A DNA stretch of 64,000 nucleotides from Bacteriovoracaceae bacterium. Lineage in GTDB: Bacteria; Bdellovibrionota; Bacteriovoracia; Bacteriovoracales; Bacteriovoracaceae. Position 1 is the first letter of the stretch; the number at the start of each line of letters is the position of its first letter. Shown piece by piece: positions 8,944-17,946 of this stretch. The DNA lies in the NCBI GenBank assembly GCA_947446575.1, contig CANFHC010000012.1, positions 34,353 to 98,352 of the forward strand. Reading direction: 5' to 3'. The position numbers and the translations under genes were made by a program. The notes under the pieces were generated by a model. The model worked only from the letters and a program-made list of their open reading frames with translations, was not told where the DNA came from and made no database searches.

Positions 8944-9171
8944 GTATGTAAACAAATTTTAGTTTTTGTTACTTCATATTTATTGGACCAAGAAGAAAAT
9001 ATGGAAAATTTAAAAAAATCATGGAATCCTGCAGAAGTCTCTGGTCTAGGCCACGGACTTTTTATTTCCAAACAAATAATAAAAGCTCATGGCGGTGTGA
9101 TTTGGGCAGAAAGCGAATTAGGAGCAGGATCAGAATTTAAAATTAAACTTCCTCTGCATCACTTATCTTGA
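8944..9171 (+). pseudogene. Remnant of a sensor histidine kinase (C-terminal ATPase G2 box only)
   Basis: A short frame contains only the last part of a HATPase domain: [18 protein letters not shown] followed by [19 protein letters not shown], the G2 box and terminal beta strands of histidine kinases. The canonical GxGLGL has become GLGHGL. The N, G1 and F boxes, dimerisation domain and sensor are absent, and the frame is closed by a stop at 8941-8943. A TTG at 8983 could start a 62-residue peptide, but there is no ribosome-binding site. It overlaps the 3' end of tpm by 9 bases. Best read as a decayed kinase whose upstream part was deleted. Confidence 0.65.
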
Positions 9172-9807
9172 AAAAAACCAGGTAATCTCTTCTTCAAACA
9201 TGGCCCCTCTTTCTTTCAATGCATCTCGAAGTGGAAAACTTTTTGTCTTTAATTTTGTTAATTCAAAAAAGTTTCCGTATAAATCACGAATTTCCTGCTC
9301 AACAACTGAATATGGAGGTCCTGTTTCAACTTCACCGCAATTAAAAATTGGAGCAAGGAGCGTTTTTAAATCAAGTGCTAATTCGCAAAGAACATGAGCA
9401 TATTTTATCCGCTCATCTCTATTAAAGGCCACCATAGATGCCCGATCGTAACAAGCAGTGATTTCTGAAAAAAAGCTACTAGGGAGAAGAAAAAAATCAC
9501 CTTGATAAATATCGATATTTTCACCACTATAAACAGTAAATTCTCCAACTCTCCTTTGAGACATTTTTAAATTATTTTCTTCAATAAAATCAATGATCGC
9601 AACCTCAGAGAACTCTACTCCGTAAACGTGTAATCCGTGCTCTCTTAGAAACAACATGTCGAGTGATTTTCCACAAAGAGGAACTAAAACCTTTTTGTGA
9701 CCTTTAAAACAATCAATGAATTCAACTAGGCTTTCATGAACTGCACTTTGGTGAAAACCTATTTGATTATTTAACCATCGTTCATTCCAAAAATTATAAT
9801 TAGGCAT
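9163..9807 (-). CDS. tpm: Thiopurine S-methyltransferase family protein
   Basis: SAM-dependent methyltransferase of 214 residues, about normal for bacterial TPMT. The N-terminal [14 protein letters not shown] and the SAM-binding [15 protein letters not shown] followed by GVEFSE are diagnostic of the TPMT family, as is YDRASMVAF in the middle. Bacterial members methylate selenium, tellurium or sulfur compounds; the physiological substrate here is not known. It overlaps the 3' end of folP by 8 bases, so it is translationally coupled as the last gene of tilS-ftsH-folP-tpm. Confidence 0.88.
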   Translation of the reverse strand: MPNYNFWNERWLNNQIGFHQSAVHESLVEFIDCFKGHKKVLVPLCGKSLDMLFLREHGLHVYGVEFSEVAIIDFIEENNLKMSQRRVGEFTVYSGENIDIYQGDFFLLPSSFFSEITACYDRASMVAFNRDERIKYAHVLCELALDLKTLLAPIFNCGEVETGPPYSVVEQEIRDLYGNFFELTKLKTKSFPLRDALKERGAMFEEEITWFFSR

Positions 9808-10678
9808 TGAGTTCCTTTAATGCGTTATGAACGATATTAAAATCGTGTGTTCTAAAAATAATTTGTCCCAAATTCTTTAAGAGAATTTGTTTAATCAATT
9901 GAAGGTGAAGTATTTCAGCATCTTCAAATGTGTTTTTACCAACTTGAAGCGATTTTCTTAAAAATGATTTTTTAGAAATTCCAACTAACCAAGCTCCTTT
10001 AAAATTTTGTTTTTTAATTTCGTTCACTACATTTTCTATCTTGTTTAACAGCTGCCAATTTTGTTCATAAGATTTTGAAAAACCAAAACAAGGATCTAAA
10101 ATAATTTGATCTAAGCAATCACTTGATTGAAATATCTCAATTGCATCAGAAAATTTTTTTATCGTCGAGTCTTGAATATCTTCATCCATTTTTACATAGT
10201 CCATGTGTTTTAAAACAAATTCACGTGAAGGAATATGCGTGCTTGAGTAAAGATAATAAAAATTCTTCTGCCGTTTTTTATCCTTTAATAAATTAATTAA
10301 ATTATCGTCTACTACGCCAGAGACATCATTAAAAATGAATCCCATATTTTTATATCGACTCATAAATTGTCTCTCAAAATAGCTAAAATTTTCTGGTCTA
10401 TAAGTATCAAAAGAAATCCAGCGATTACTTAGGTTAATATCCTTAATCTCATCAAAGAATACATCAAAGCGCTTTTTTTCTTCAAGGGCCGAGATGGCCT
10501 CATTCATTGGGGCCGTGGATTCAAAACCAAAATCCAAGATGAGATCAGAGCGATCCTCTAGATTTTTTAAAGTATTTAATAGGTGATCACGATTTAAGAA
10601 TTTATTTGGGTCTGAAAACGAATTGGGGGTTATATTCATAACCCCCATCGTAATTAATTTGTGAAAATCTTGTAGCAT
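9800..10678 (-). CDS. folP: Dihydropteroate synthase, divergent
   Basis: Makes dihydropteroate from pterin pyrophosphate and p-aminobenzoate in folate synthesis. Motifs in order: MGVMNITPNSFSD (about 11), LDFGFEST (about 50), SFDTYRPE (about 88), FIFNDVSG (about 133), LDPCFGFSKSYEQN (about 205), GISKKSFL (about 244) and FRTHD near the C-terminus. Location directly after ftsH is the widespread ftsH-folP order, which supports the call. Oddities: loop 2 reads ESTAPM where most enzymes have ESTRPG, and DPGxGF reads DPCFGF. The start lies 3 bases after the ftsH stop. Confidence 0.85.
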   Translation of the reverse strand: MLQDFHKLITMGVMNITPNSFSDPNKFLNRDHLLNTLKNLEDRSDLILDFGFESTAPMNEAISALEEKKRFDVFFDEIKDINLSNRWISFDTYRPENFSYFERQFMSRYKNMGFIFNDVSGVVDDNLINLLKDKKRQKNFYYLYSSTHIPSREFVLKHMDYVKMDEDIQDSTIKKFSDAIEIFQSSDCLDQIILDPCFGFSKSYEQNWQLLNKIENVVNEIKKQNFKGAWLVGISKKSFLRKSLQVGKNTFEDAEILHLQLIKQILLKNLGQIIFRTHDFNIVHNALKELNA

Positions 10679-10681
10679 TAC

Positions 10682-12571
10682 TTATGCAAGAATTGGATCA
10701 AGTGTACTCGCTGGAGTTGGTGTTTTAACGTCTTGATTATCAACTTTCTTTTCCGGCTTTAGAGGCAAACCAATATCCTTTCCTGCAATAACATCTTTTA
10801 CTTGTTGGAAGTCAATTGTCTCCCACGACATAAGAGCGTTAGCTAGGCGATCAAGTCCGTCGCGATTTGATTTTAAAATATTAAGTGCTTGCTTATAATT
10901 TTTTTCAACAATGCGATTAATCTCTTCATCAATTTCTTGAGCTGTTTTTTCAGAGTAATCAGTTGTCTCACCCATTCCACTAAATGGAGACATTCCCGAT
11001 TTATTATAATTGATCGGTCCCATTTTTTCCGACATTCCCCACTTACAAACCATATTGCGAGCTAAACTAGTAGCGCGTTCAATATCGTTAGAAGCTCCAG
11101 AAGTCATTTGTGTATAAACAATTTCTTCAGCACATCTTCCACCCATTAAAAAGGCTATGAAGTTTTCTGCGCGGTCGTTCGTAAGAGATAACATATCTTC
11201 TTGAGGAAGTGTTTGTGTAACTCCTAAAGCTCCACCACGAGGCATAATTGAAACTTTATGGATAGGATCTGTGTGAGGTAGATTCATCCCAACTAATGTA
11301 TGTCCAGCTTCATGGTAAGCAGTCATTAGTTTTTCTTTATCTGAAATAACTAACGATTTTCGTTCAGGTCCCATTAAAACTTTATCTTTAGCTTGCTCAA
11401 AATCTTCATTCGTTAATTTCTTTTTATTAAGTCTTGCTGCATTTAGAGCAGCTTCGTTAACAAGATTAGCGAGATCTGCACCAGTGAATCCAGGAGTACC
11501 TTTAGCAATGATTTCTAAATCAACATTATCTTCCAATGGAGTTTTTTTAGTGTGAACTTTTAGAATCCCTAAACGTCCGCGAACATCTGGAGCTCCAACC
11601 ATAACTCGTCTATCAAATCTGCCAGGACGAAGAAGTGCAGGGTCTAATACGTCAATTCTGTTTGTTGCAGCAATTAAAATAACACCTTCATTAGATTCAA
11701 ATCCATCCATTTCAACAAGAAGTTGGTTAAGAGTTTGTTCACGTTCATCGTGACCTCCGCCCATACCTTGACCTCTGTGACGTCCAACTGCATCGATCTC
11801 ATCGATAAAGATAATACATGGAGCGTGTTTTTTACCTTGTTCAAATAAATCGCGAACTCGAGAGGCACCAACTCCAACAAACATTTCAACGAAGTCAGAT
11901 CCTGAGATTGAGAAAAATGGAACATCAGCTTCACCAGCAACTGCACGTGCTAATAAAGTTTTACCTGTTCCAGGAGGACCGACGAGGATAACACCTTTAG
12001 GAATTTTTCCACCAAGAGCTGTATATTTTTTGGGATCTTTTAAGAAGTCGACAACTTCTTCGAGTTCTTCTTTTGCCTCTTGAACACCAGAGACATCACC
12101 GAACGTAATTTTTTTATCGTGGGGGTTTAGCATGCGAGCACGCGACTTACCAAAGCTCATCGCTTTGCCACCACCGGCCTGAATTTGTCTAAGGAAGAAA
12201 TAAAAAATAACGATGAGTAAAATCATCGGTCCCCAATTCAATAATAAAGAAGTGAAGAATGGTTGCTTTTCTTCTTCTTCATATTGAGGAATGATTCCGT
12301 TAGCGCGTAAAATATTAAATGTCGCGTCTCCAGTATTTCCCGTTAAACTAAAACGAGCACCAGCTTCGTAGCCAGGTTTAAATTTTCCCATGATTGTGTC
12401 TTTGCCTTTAAAGACAACTTCATCAATATTTTTTGCTTCAACAGCTTTAACGAAGTCTGGGTATTTAATAAATTTTGTCGTGGTCTTATCGACCATCGCA
12501 ACTTTTGCGAGCAAGGCCATTAACAAAATGACCACGATCCAGAGAGTGAGAGTTTTTTGTTGAGGTTTCAT
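10682..12571 (-). CDS. ftsH: ATP-dependent zinc metalloprotease FtsH
   Basis: Membrane-anchored AAA+ protease of 629 residues that degrades misfolded or regulatory membrane and cytoplasmic proteins. Two N-terminal membrane segments (about 8-26 and 110-127) flank a short periplasmic domain. Walker A GPPGTGKT at 198-205, Walker B IIFIDEID at about 253-260, second region of homology [19 protein letters not shown] at about 302-320, and zinc site HEAGH at 420-424. AAGGA precedes the start. The C-terminal 20 residues are Pro/Thr-rich and probably disordered. Gene order tilS-ftsH-folP is conserved across many bacteria. Confidence 0.97.
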   Translation of the reverse strand: MKPQQKTLTLWIVVILLMALLAKVAMVDKTTTKFIKYPDFVKAVEAKNIDEVVFKGKDTIMGKFKPGYEAGARFSLTGNTGDATFNILRANGIIPQYEEEEKQPFFTSLLLNWGPMILLIVIFYFFLRQIQAGGGKAMSFGKSRARMLNPHDKKITFGDVSGVQEAKEELEEVVDFLKDPKKYTALGGKIPKGVILVGPPGTGKTLLARAVAGEADVPFFSISGSDFVEMFVGVGASRVRDLFEQGKKHAPCIIFIDEIDAVGRHRGQGMGGGHDEREQTLNQLLVEMDGFESNEGVILIAATNRIDVLDPALLRPGRFDRRVMVGAPDVRGRLGILKVHTKKTPLEDNVDLEIIAKGTPGFTGADLANLVNEAALNAARLNKKKLTNEDFEQAKDKVLMGPERKSLVISDKEKLMTAYHEAGHTLVGMNLPHTDPIHKVSIMPRGGALGVTQTLPQEDMLSLTNDRAENFIAFLMGGRCAEEIVYTQMTSGASNDIERATSLARNMVCKWGMSEKMGPINYNKSGMSPFSGMGETTDYSEKTAQEIDEEINRIVEKNYKQALNILKSNRDGLDRLANALMSWETIDFQQVKDVIAGKDIGLPLKPEKKVDNQDVKTPTPASTLDPILA

Positions 12572-12645
12572 TTATTTCCTTATTACTTTTTTAGTCGAGA
12601 GTCTTATAACTGATTTTTTAATACTATATTAAGCGCCTACCTATT

Positions 12646-13944
12646 CTATAAACCCAAGATGGAAGAATCAAGTATGACAGCGCGAAGACGTTCTTTTTGT
12701 CGCGATTTTTTTAACAATAACGGATAAAAACTATACGGTATATGGTGTTCTTTGAGCCATTGAGTGCTTTTTGGCATGAGTGGATGCACTAACCTCGAAG
12801 ATTTTCCCTTATCAGCAGAATTCAAAACAGTAAGGTAAGGGAAAAATCGCTTTTGACTATTTTTTGAAACACTGGCAGTAATCTGCGTTGCATTGCCTTT
12901 ATGTTCTAAATATAGCAATAATAGCTCATCACATTTGCGATAATAATCTAGATGCAAATCATTTGTGATGAGTAAAAAATTATCTAATATATAAATTTTT
13001 ACCCCACCAGAAAATGAAAGTGGACCTTTTATTTTAGGAGCTCGAGGATCATTTTTTATATCTTTATGAGCAACAATTAATTTATCTACTTCGCGGTCAA
13101 TTTCTCCGCGATGAGTTTTTGAAAAAAAATGAATCCACTCTTTAATCTCGTCTTTATGAAAACTAAAATCAGTTGATTTCAAAACAATGGCACCCGATGC
13201 TTCTCGACTTTCAATCAGAGTCGGATTTTCTTTTGGAATATTATTTAATGAAAGGCTGCGATGCTTATTTAATTTTAAAGCAAGTTCTGTATGCCGAGAA
13301 ACATAATGTCGCAAATATTGTGGATAACGTTTATGAATTGTTTCCGTTAAGGCTGCTCTAAAAAAATTGCGCTCGAAACGAATGTCTTTATTACTTGGAT
13401 CTTGGGCCCATAAAAGCTTAAGTGCATTTGCATATCGAGTGATATGATCTTTGCTTACACACATGAATGGTCTTACTAACCCACGGTTAAAAACGGGGAT
13501 ACCAAGAGTTGAAAGAAGTGAGCTTTGTTTAAAAGATTGAATCATACTCCATTCAAAAGAGTCATCGAGGTGATGAGCAGTATAAACCCAATAATTTTTT
13601 TGCAAATATTGCTTATAGACTTCCGCCCGCAAATTTCTAGCAACAGCTTCGAAGTTTGTTTGTCCTAATTTTAAGGTGAACTTCACCACATCGACTTCAA
13701 GGCCTAAAATTTTTGCATGTTCTAGAACTAATTTCTCTTCGCTCGCGTTTTCGAGTCGCGTTCCATGATTAATATGCAAAACACGTAATTTCCCTTTTAA
13801 AATACTTGCAAGAGCATACATAAGAGCAAGTGAGTCAACTCCCCCCGAAACAGCAACTAAAACTAATTTATGGGGATTAGTCAGCTGCATTGAATCCATA
13901 AACTTATGGACATGAGCGGTGAATTGTTTAGTATTAAAACTCAT
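12646..13944 (-). CDS. tilS: tRNA(Ile)-lysidine synthase
   Basis: N-type ATP pyrophosphatase that converts C34 of the CAU-anticodon isoleucine tRNA to lysidine. The PP-loop VAVSGGVDSLALMYAL is at about residue 25, followed by HINHGTR and YTAHHLDDSFEW, all typical of TilS. The start at 13944 is chosen because the PP-loop then lies at the usual distance. The frame is open to 14043, but those codons would run over the promoter of the divergent tRNA gene. The C-terminal 150 residues match the length of TilS substrate-binding domains but are not clearly recognisable. The last base of the gene is about 75 bases from the ftsH start. Confidence 0.9.
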   Translation of the reverse strand: MSFNTKQFTAHVHKFMDSMQLTNPHKLVLVAVSGGVDSLALMYALASILKGKLRVLHINHGTRLENASEEKLVLEHAKILGLEVDVVKFTLKLGQTNFEAVARNLRAEVYKQYLQKNYWVYTAHHLDDSFEWSMIQSFKQSSLLSTLGIPVFNRGLVRPFMCVSKDHITRYANALKLLWAQDPSNKDIRFERNFFRAALTETIHKRYPQYLRHYVSRHTELALKLNKHRSLSLNNIPKENPTLIESREASGAIVLKSTDFSFHKDEIKEWIHFFSKTHRGEIDREVDKLIVAHKDIKNDPRAPKIKGPLSFSGGVKIYILDNFLLITNDLHLDYYRKCDELLLLYLEHKGNATQITASVSKNSQKRFFPYLTVLNSADKGKSSRLVHPLMPKSTQWLKEHHIPYSFYPLLLKKSRQKERLRAVILDSSILGL

Positions 13945-14007
13945 AGGCCAATCATATCGTGCTCGCCTGAAAAAGCTAGAAATCCTTGAAAGTTTTTCTA
14001 GAAATTC

Positions 14008-14036
14008 TTGACAGATAGCAGGCCTTTCAATAGGAT
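14008..14036 (+). promoter_or_regulatory. Sigma-70-type promoter of the tRNA gene
   Basis: Perfect -35 TTGACA at 14008-14013, 17-base spacer, -10 TAGGAT at 14031-14036. Predicted transcription start near 14043, about 12 bases before the mature tRNA. Confidence 0.7.
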
Positions 14037-14054
14037 TAGGCAAACTTTTTTTAT

Positions 14055-14131
14055 GGCTTGGTAGCTCAGTTGGTTAGAGCGATGGATTCATAACCCATAG
14101 GTGGGCAGTTCGATTCTGCCCCAAGCCACCA
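14055..14131 (+). tRNA. tRNA with CAT anticodon (tRNA-Met elongator; tRNA-Ile2 possible)
   Basis: A 77-base cloverleaf with encoded CCA. Acceptor stem GGCTTGG/CCAAGCC (14055-14061 with 14121-14127), D stem GCTC/GAGC, T stem GGCAG/CTGCC with TTCGATT loop, anticodon CAT at 14089-14091. The G1-C72 pair rules out an initiator tRNA. One A-C mismatch closes the anticodon loop. The acceptor starts GGCT as in many elongator Met tRNAs; because tilS is divergent and adjacent, the lysidine-modified tRNA-Ile2 remains an alternative that bases alone do not settle. Confidence 0.95.
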
Positions 14132-14188
14132 AATTTTTCTTTCATTTAAGTTATTTTAAAATCAAGACATTTGTGAAAAGATCAAATT

Positions 14189-14476
14189 ATGAAAAATCTT
14201 ATTTTAAGTGTTTTTATTATTGTTCTTTCTGCTTGTACTTATCATCAACCCAAAAATACTTTGGGAGATAGTGAAGTTCGAGTTCCTCCTCATACAAAAG
14301 CAGTAGATGAAGCCTTACCAACTAGAGCAATACCAGACGTTAAAAAATGTATATGTGTTCAACTATGGATGCCTGTGTGTGGTGATAACGGAAAAACGTA
14401 TTCTAACTCTTGTTTTGCAGATTGCGCAGGTGTGAAGTACAAACAAGGTTCTTGTTCAAAAAACATAACTGACTAG
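14189..14476 (+). CDS. Lipoprotein with a Kazal-type protease-inhibitor domain
   Basis: A 95-residue protein with a lipoprotein signal peptide (LSAC lipobox, Cys about 16), a 30-residue linker and one Kazal domain at about 54-91. The domain shows the six Cys and the core VCGDNGKTYSNSCFADCAGV. Family knowledge: Kazal domains are tight inhibitors of serine proteases, binding through the loop around the second Cys, here CVQLWMPVCG. The likely role is surface-anchored inhibition of S1/S8 proteases, which this genome makes in number; self-protection or blocking of host or prey proteases are both inferences. It follows the tRNA gene, and its last 4 bases overlap the convergent oxidoreductase. Confidence 0.88.
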   Translation: MKNLILSVFIIVLSACTYHQPKNTLGDSEVRVPPHTKAVDEALPTRAIPDVKKCICVQLWMPVCGDNGKTYSNSCFADCAGVKYKQGSCSKNITD

Positions 14477-15489
14477 AGTTGTGACTTAATGACTTCAGCG
14501 CTTAAATGCCCAAGGGTATATCCATTTTTGTAAAATCCGCTTATTAGAAAAAGACATTTTTCATCATCTAGAGCTCGAAAAATTGGACGTCTTTTATTTC
14601 CTTTATGTCTCAGACCTGTTTTGATTTGAAAATCAAGAAAAGATCCTAAATCAAGATTGATCTTTTCCTGAACCATTATTAGAATTTTCCTTAATCCCTC
14701 AATGTCTGCGACTAAAACGGCGCCTTCGCTAGAAACACTTCCAACAATTAATTTGTGATCTTCCGAGCGGTAAATAATATTTGAATCCCCTATCGTAAAA
14801 TAAAATGAATCACATTTAAGATCTACTGAGCGCTCAAGATAACTTCCCGCCACAATCTGAGTATTTTCAATTAATTTTGTTTCTGGGAAATATTGGCTAA
14901 AGAGTTTTGCATACGCCCCCGAACAAAAAACTAATTTTTTAGCGGTGAATACTTCATTACCTAAAATTTTACAATTTATAAGACCATCACTATCTTTAGA
15001 AATTTCTCTGACAAAACCTGAAATTTTTTTAATTTTATGTTGAGTTAATTTTTCTTCATACCAATTGGTATAAAGCTCGGGACTAACAAGATAAGAAGGT
15101 ACTTTTTTTCCCAAAAAATCTTCTTTAATTAATGGATGAGTTAGATGATCAATACTTTTATAGCGTCTAATCATTTTTGCTTTTTCTTTTTCCGTCGTAA
15201 AAGCAACAAAACGATCTACTTTTTCCACACCTCTAGGATGATTTTTTTCATTAAATTCAACGAACATTTCATAAGCTTTTTTTAATTCGTCACCTAATTC
15301 GCTTATTCCTTCTTCAATTCCGTTAGGAGAAACAGTGGCGGTAGAACGCAGCGAACATGATGGTGCAATATCTTCAGAAAAGATTTGAGCAACAGAAAAA
15401 TTCTGACTTTTTTTCACATCATTAAATAATTCAAATAGAAATGTCTGACTTGCAAGACCATTTCCTACGACTATTAAATCATAAACCAC
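14473..15489 (-). CDS. FAD-dependent oxidoreductase, DAO-like
   Basis: A 338-residue flavoprotein with an N-terminal dinucleotide-binding motif (DLIVVGNGLASQTFLFEL, GxGxxS variant of GxGxxG) and a second FAD-contact strand KLVFCSGAYAKLF at about 185. The C-terminal region GLRHKGNKRRPIF ... FLISGFYKNGYTLGH resembles the closing motif of D-amino-acid oxidase/ThiO/MnmC-type enzymes. Substrate is unknown. It is a single gene on the minus strand between the Kazal gene and tex. Confidence 0.7.
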   Translation of the reverse strand: MVYDLIVVGNGLASQTFLFELFNDVKKSQNFSVAQIFSEDIAPSCSLRSTATVSPNGIEEGISELGDELKKAYEMFVEFNEKNHPRGVEKVDRFVAFTTEKEKAKMIRRYKSIDHLTHPLIKEDFLGKKVPSYLVSPELYTNWYEEKLTQHKIKKISGFVREISKDSDGLINCKILGNEVFTAKKLVFCSGAYAKLFSQYFPETKLIENTQIVAGSYLERSVDLKCDSFYFTIGDSNIIYRSEDHKLIVGSVSSEGAVLVADIEGLRKILIMVQEKINLDLGSFLDFQIKTGLRHKGNKRRPIFRALDDEKCLFLISGFYKNGYTLGHLSAEVIKSQL

Positions 15490-15626
15490 AAAATCTCCAA
15501 AATTGTGCCAAATAGTGCACCTCTTTCAATGATAGCGTATTGCCAACAGTTTTTAAAATGTTTATCGTTTCTCTTCACACAATTTGACACAATTTCACAA
15601 TGGTTTTGGAAAAGGAGAGTTTATTC

Positions 15627-17945
15627 ATGTCACTCGAACAAAGCGCAGTTATCTTTGCGGCACAAGAAACAAACTTAAACGCAAGGTCGGTACTGGCCGT
15701 TCTGAATCTTCTTGTCACTGAACAAGCAACTGTTCCCTTCGTAGCACGTTACCGTAAAGAAGTAACGGGCGATATGGATGAAGTGCAGATTCGCGCTATT
15801 CATGAATCATATGAAAACTATATTGAGCGTGAAAAAAGACGAGAGTATATTTTAGAGGCCATCAAAAAAATGGAACTCATGACTCCGGAATTAGAGAAAA
15901 AAATTAAGCTTGCAGATACGATCAACCAGCTTGAAGACCTTTATGCACCTTATAAAGCAAAAAAGAAATCAAAAGGAATGATCGCCAAAGAAGCGGGCCT
16001 TGATCCACTGGCAGAAATTATTCTTTCTACAACAAAATCTAAACAAGAATTAAAAGCTGAAATTGGTGATAAATTTAACAAACCAGAATTTAAAATTACA
16101 AATTTTGAAGAAGCCTTTAGTGGTGCTTTCGATATTATTATTGAAACCATGGCCCACGATCCAGAGACTAAAGAAATTTTACGTAAAGACTATTGGAGCG
16201 ATGCTCTTATTAAATCCACAAAGAGAGATAAGGCAGAACAGGAAGATAAAGACTGGTTGAAATACAAAGACTATTTCGAATTCTCTCAAAAGGCCAGTGA
16301 ACTAAAAGAGCCAAAAGCAGGCCATCGTTTTTTGGCGATGAGAAGAGGAATGACTTCAAAAACTCTAAAAGTGGATGTTGTTTTTCCTGAAGAAGTAGCA
16401 TTGGGATTATTAAAGAAAAGATTTTTTGATAAAGGCAATCTCGGATGCATGGCCGATTTAGAAATCGCAGCAAAAAAAGCTTACACTAATTATATTCATC
16501 CAAGTCTAGACCTAGAATTAAAATCTGAGCTCAAAAGAGTATCAGATGAAACGGCCATTAGTGTATTTGGAATCAATTTAAAAAATCTTCTACTTCAACC
16601 CTATCTTGGACCAAAATCAGTTATTGGTGTTGATCCAGGTGTGCGCTCTGGTTGTAAAATAGTTATTATAGACAATACTGGAAAACTCCTTGGTGATTGT
16701 GTAATTTATCCCCATGAACCAAGAAACCAAGTTAAAGAATCAGCAGCGATTTTAAACGCTATAATTGAGCAGTTCAATGTTCATCACATCGCAATTGGTA
16801 GTGGAACCTTTGGGCGTGAAACACTTACATTCATTCAAGAAAATGTAAAACAAGTTAAAGAAGGAATTGTTCAAGCAACTTTAATTTCTGAAGCAGGGGC
16901 ATCTGTGTATTCTGCTTCTGAACTTGCCGCTTCTGAATTTCCAGATAAAGACGTTACTGTTCGAGGTGCGGTTTCTATAGCAAGGCGTTTTCAGGATCCT
17001 CTAGCAGAACTTGTAAAAATTGATCCGAAATCAATTGGAGTTGGTCAATACCAACACGACGTCAATCAAGCGCGTTTAAAAAAATCCCTCGAAGGAGTAG
17101 TTGAATCTTGTGTTAACTTTGTTGGTGTTGATTTAAATACGGCCTCTGCTCCACTTCTTGCCTATGTCTCAGGAATTGGACCAACTCTTGCGGGCAACGT
17201 TGTTAAATACAGAGAAACAAATGGTGGATTTAAAAGCAGAAAAGATATTTTAAAAATTCCAAGATTTTCAGCTAAAATTTTTGAACAAGCAGCTGGCTTT
17301 CTTCGTATCTATAACGGTGAAGAGCCTCTTGATGGAACATTTATTCACCCAGAGCGATATGAAGTCTTATCTCTTTGGGCAAAAAAGAATAATACGAATC
17401 TAAAAGATTTAATCAAGGATAAAGAACTCATTGCAAAATTAGAGCGAGATCATGATTTCAAAACTCAATTAGGAGAATTTACTTTTAACGATATCGTTAA
17501 ATCTCTTAAAGCCCCTTCACAAGATCCAAGAACGGAATTTAAATCGTTTGAATATAGAAAAGATATTTCAAAAATTGGCGATTTAAAAATTGGTGAATGG
17601 TATCCAGGACTCGTCACTAACATCACTCAGTTTGGCGCTTTCGTTGATATTGGGATAAAAGAAAATGGATTGCTTCATGTATCTCAAATTTCAGATACAT
17701 TTATTGAGAATGCCATGACTGCACTTAAAGTGGGTCAAGAAGTAAAGGTACAAGTTTTAGAAGTGGATTTTGATAGAGGTCGCATATCTCTCACTGCTAA
17801 AAAAGGTGAACAAGTGAACCGTGCATCCGGACAAAGCACGGGAAGTCGACCGCAACAACAAAATAGTAGACAACCAACTCCGCCGCCACCAGCGCCAGAA
17901 CTAAAAAATAAGGCCTTCGCAGGACTTAAGAATATTAAATTATAA
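15627..17945 (+). CDS. tex: Tex-family RNA-binding transcription accessory protein
   Basis: About 772 residues, normal for Tex. Order: Tex N-terminal helical domain with FVARYRKEVTGDMDE near residue 35; YqgF/RNase H-like domain with GVDPGVRSGCK near 333; helix-hairpin-helix around YVSGIGPTLAGNVV and SRKDILKIPR near 510-545; and a C-terminal S1 RNA-binding domain (PGLVTNITQFGAFVDIGIKENGL) near 665. A Gln/Pro-rich tail follows. The start at 15627 has AAGGAG 9 bases upstream; the in-frame ATG at 15600 precedes that site. The stop is one base from the convergent permease gene. Confidence 0.95.
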   Translation: MSLEQSAVIFAAQETNLNARSVLAVLNLLVTEQATVPFVARYRKEVTGDMDEVQIRAIHESYENYIEREKRREYILEAIKKMELMTPELEKKIKLADTINQLEDLYAPYKAKKKSKGMIAKEAGLDPLAEIILSTTKSKQELKAEIGDKFNKPEFKITNFEEAFSGAFDIIIETMAHDPETKEILRKDYWSDALIKSTKRDKAEQEDKDWLKYKDYFEFSQKASELKEPKAGHRFLAMRRGMTSKTLKVDVVFPEEVALGLLKKRFFDKGNLGCMADLEIAAKKAYTNYIHPSLDLELKSELKRVSDETAISVFGINLKNLLLQPYLGPKSVIGVDPGVRSGCKIVIIDNTGKLLGDCVIYPHEPRNQVKESAAILNAIIEQFNVHHIAIGSGTFGRETLTFIQENVKQVKEGIVQATLISEAGASVYSASELAASEFPDKDVTVRGAVSIARRFQDPLAELVKIDPKSIGVGQYQHDVNQARLKKSLEGVVESCVNFVGVDLNTASAPLLAYVSGIGPTLAGNVVKYRETNGGFKSRKDILKIPRFSAKIFEQAAGFLRIYNGEEPLDGTFIHPERYEVLSLWAKKNNTNLKDLIKDKELIAKLERDHDFKTQLGEFTFNDIVKSLKAPSQDPRTEFKSFEYRKDISKIGDLKIGEWYPGLVTNITQFGAFVDIGIKENGLLHVSQISDTFIENAMTALKVGQEVKVQVLEVDFDRGRISLTAKKGEQVNRASGQSTGSRPQQQNSRQPTPPPPAPELKNKAFAGLKNIKL

Positions 17946-17946
17946 T

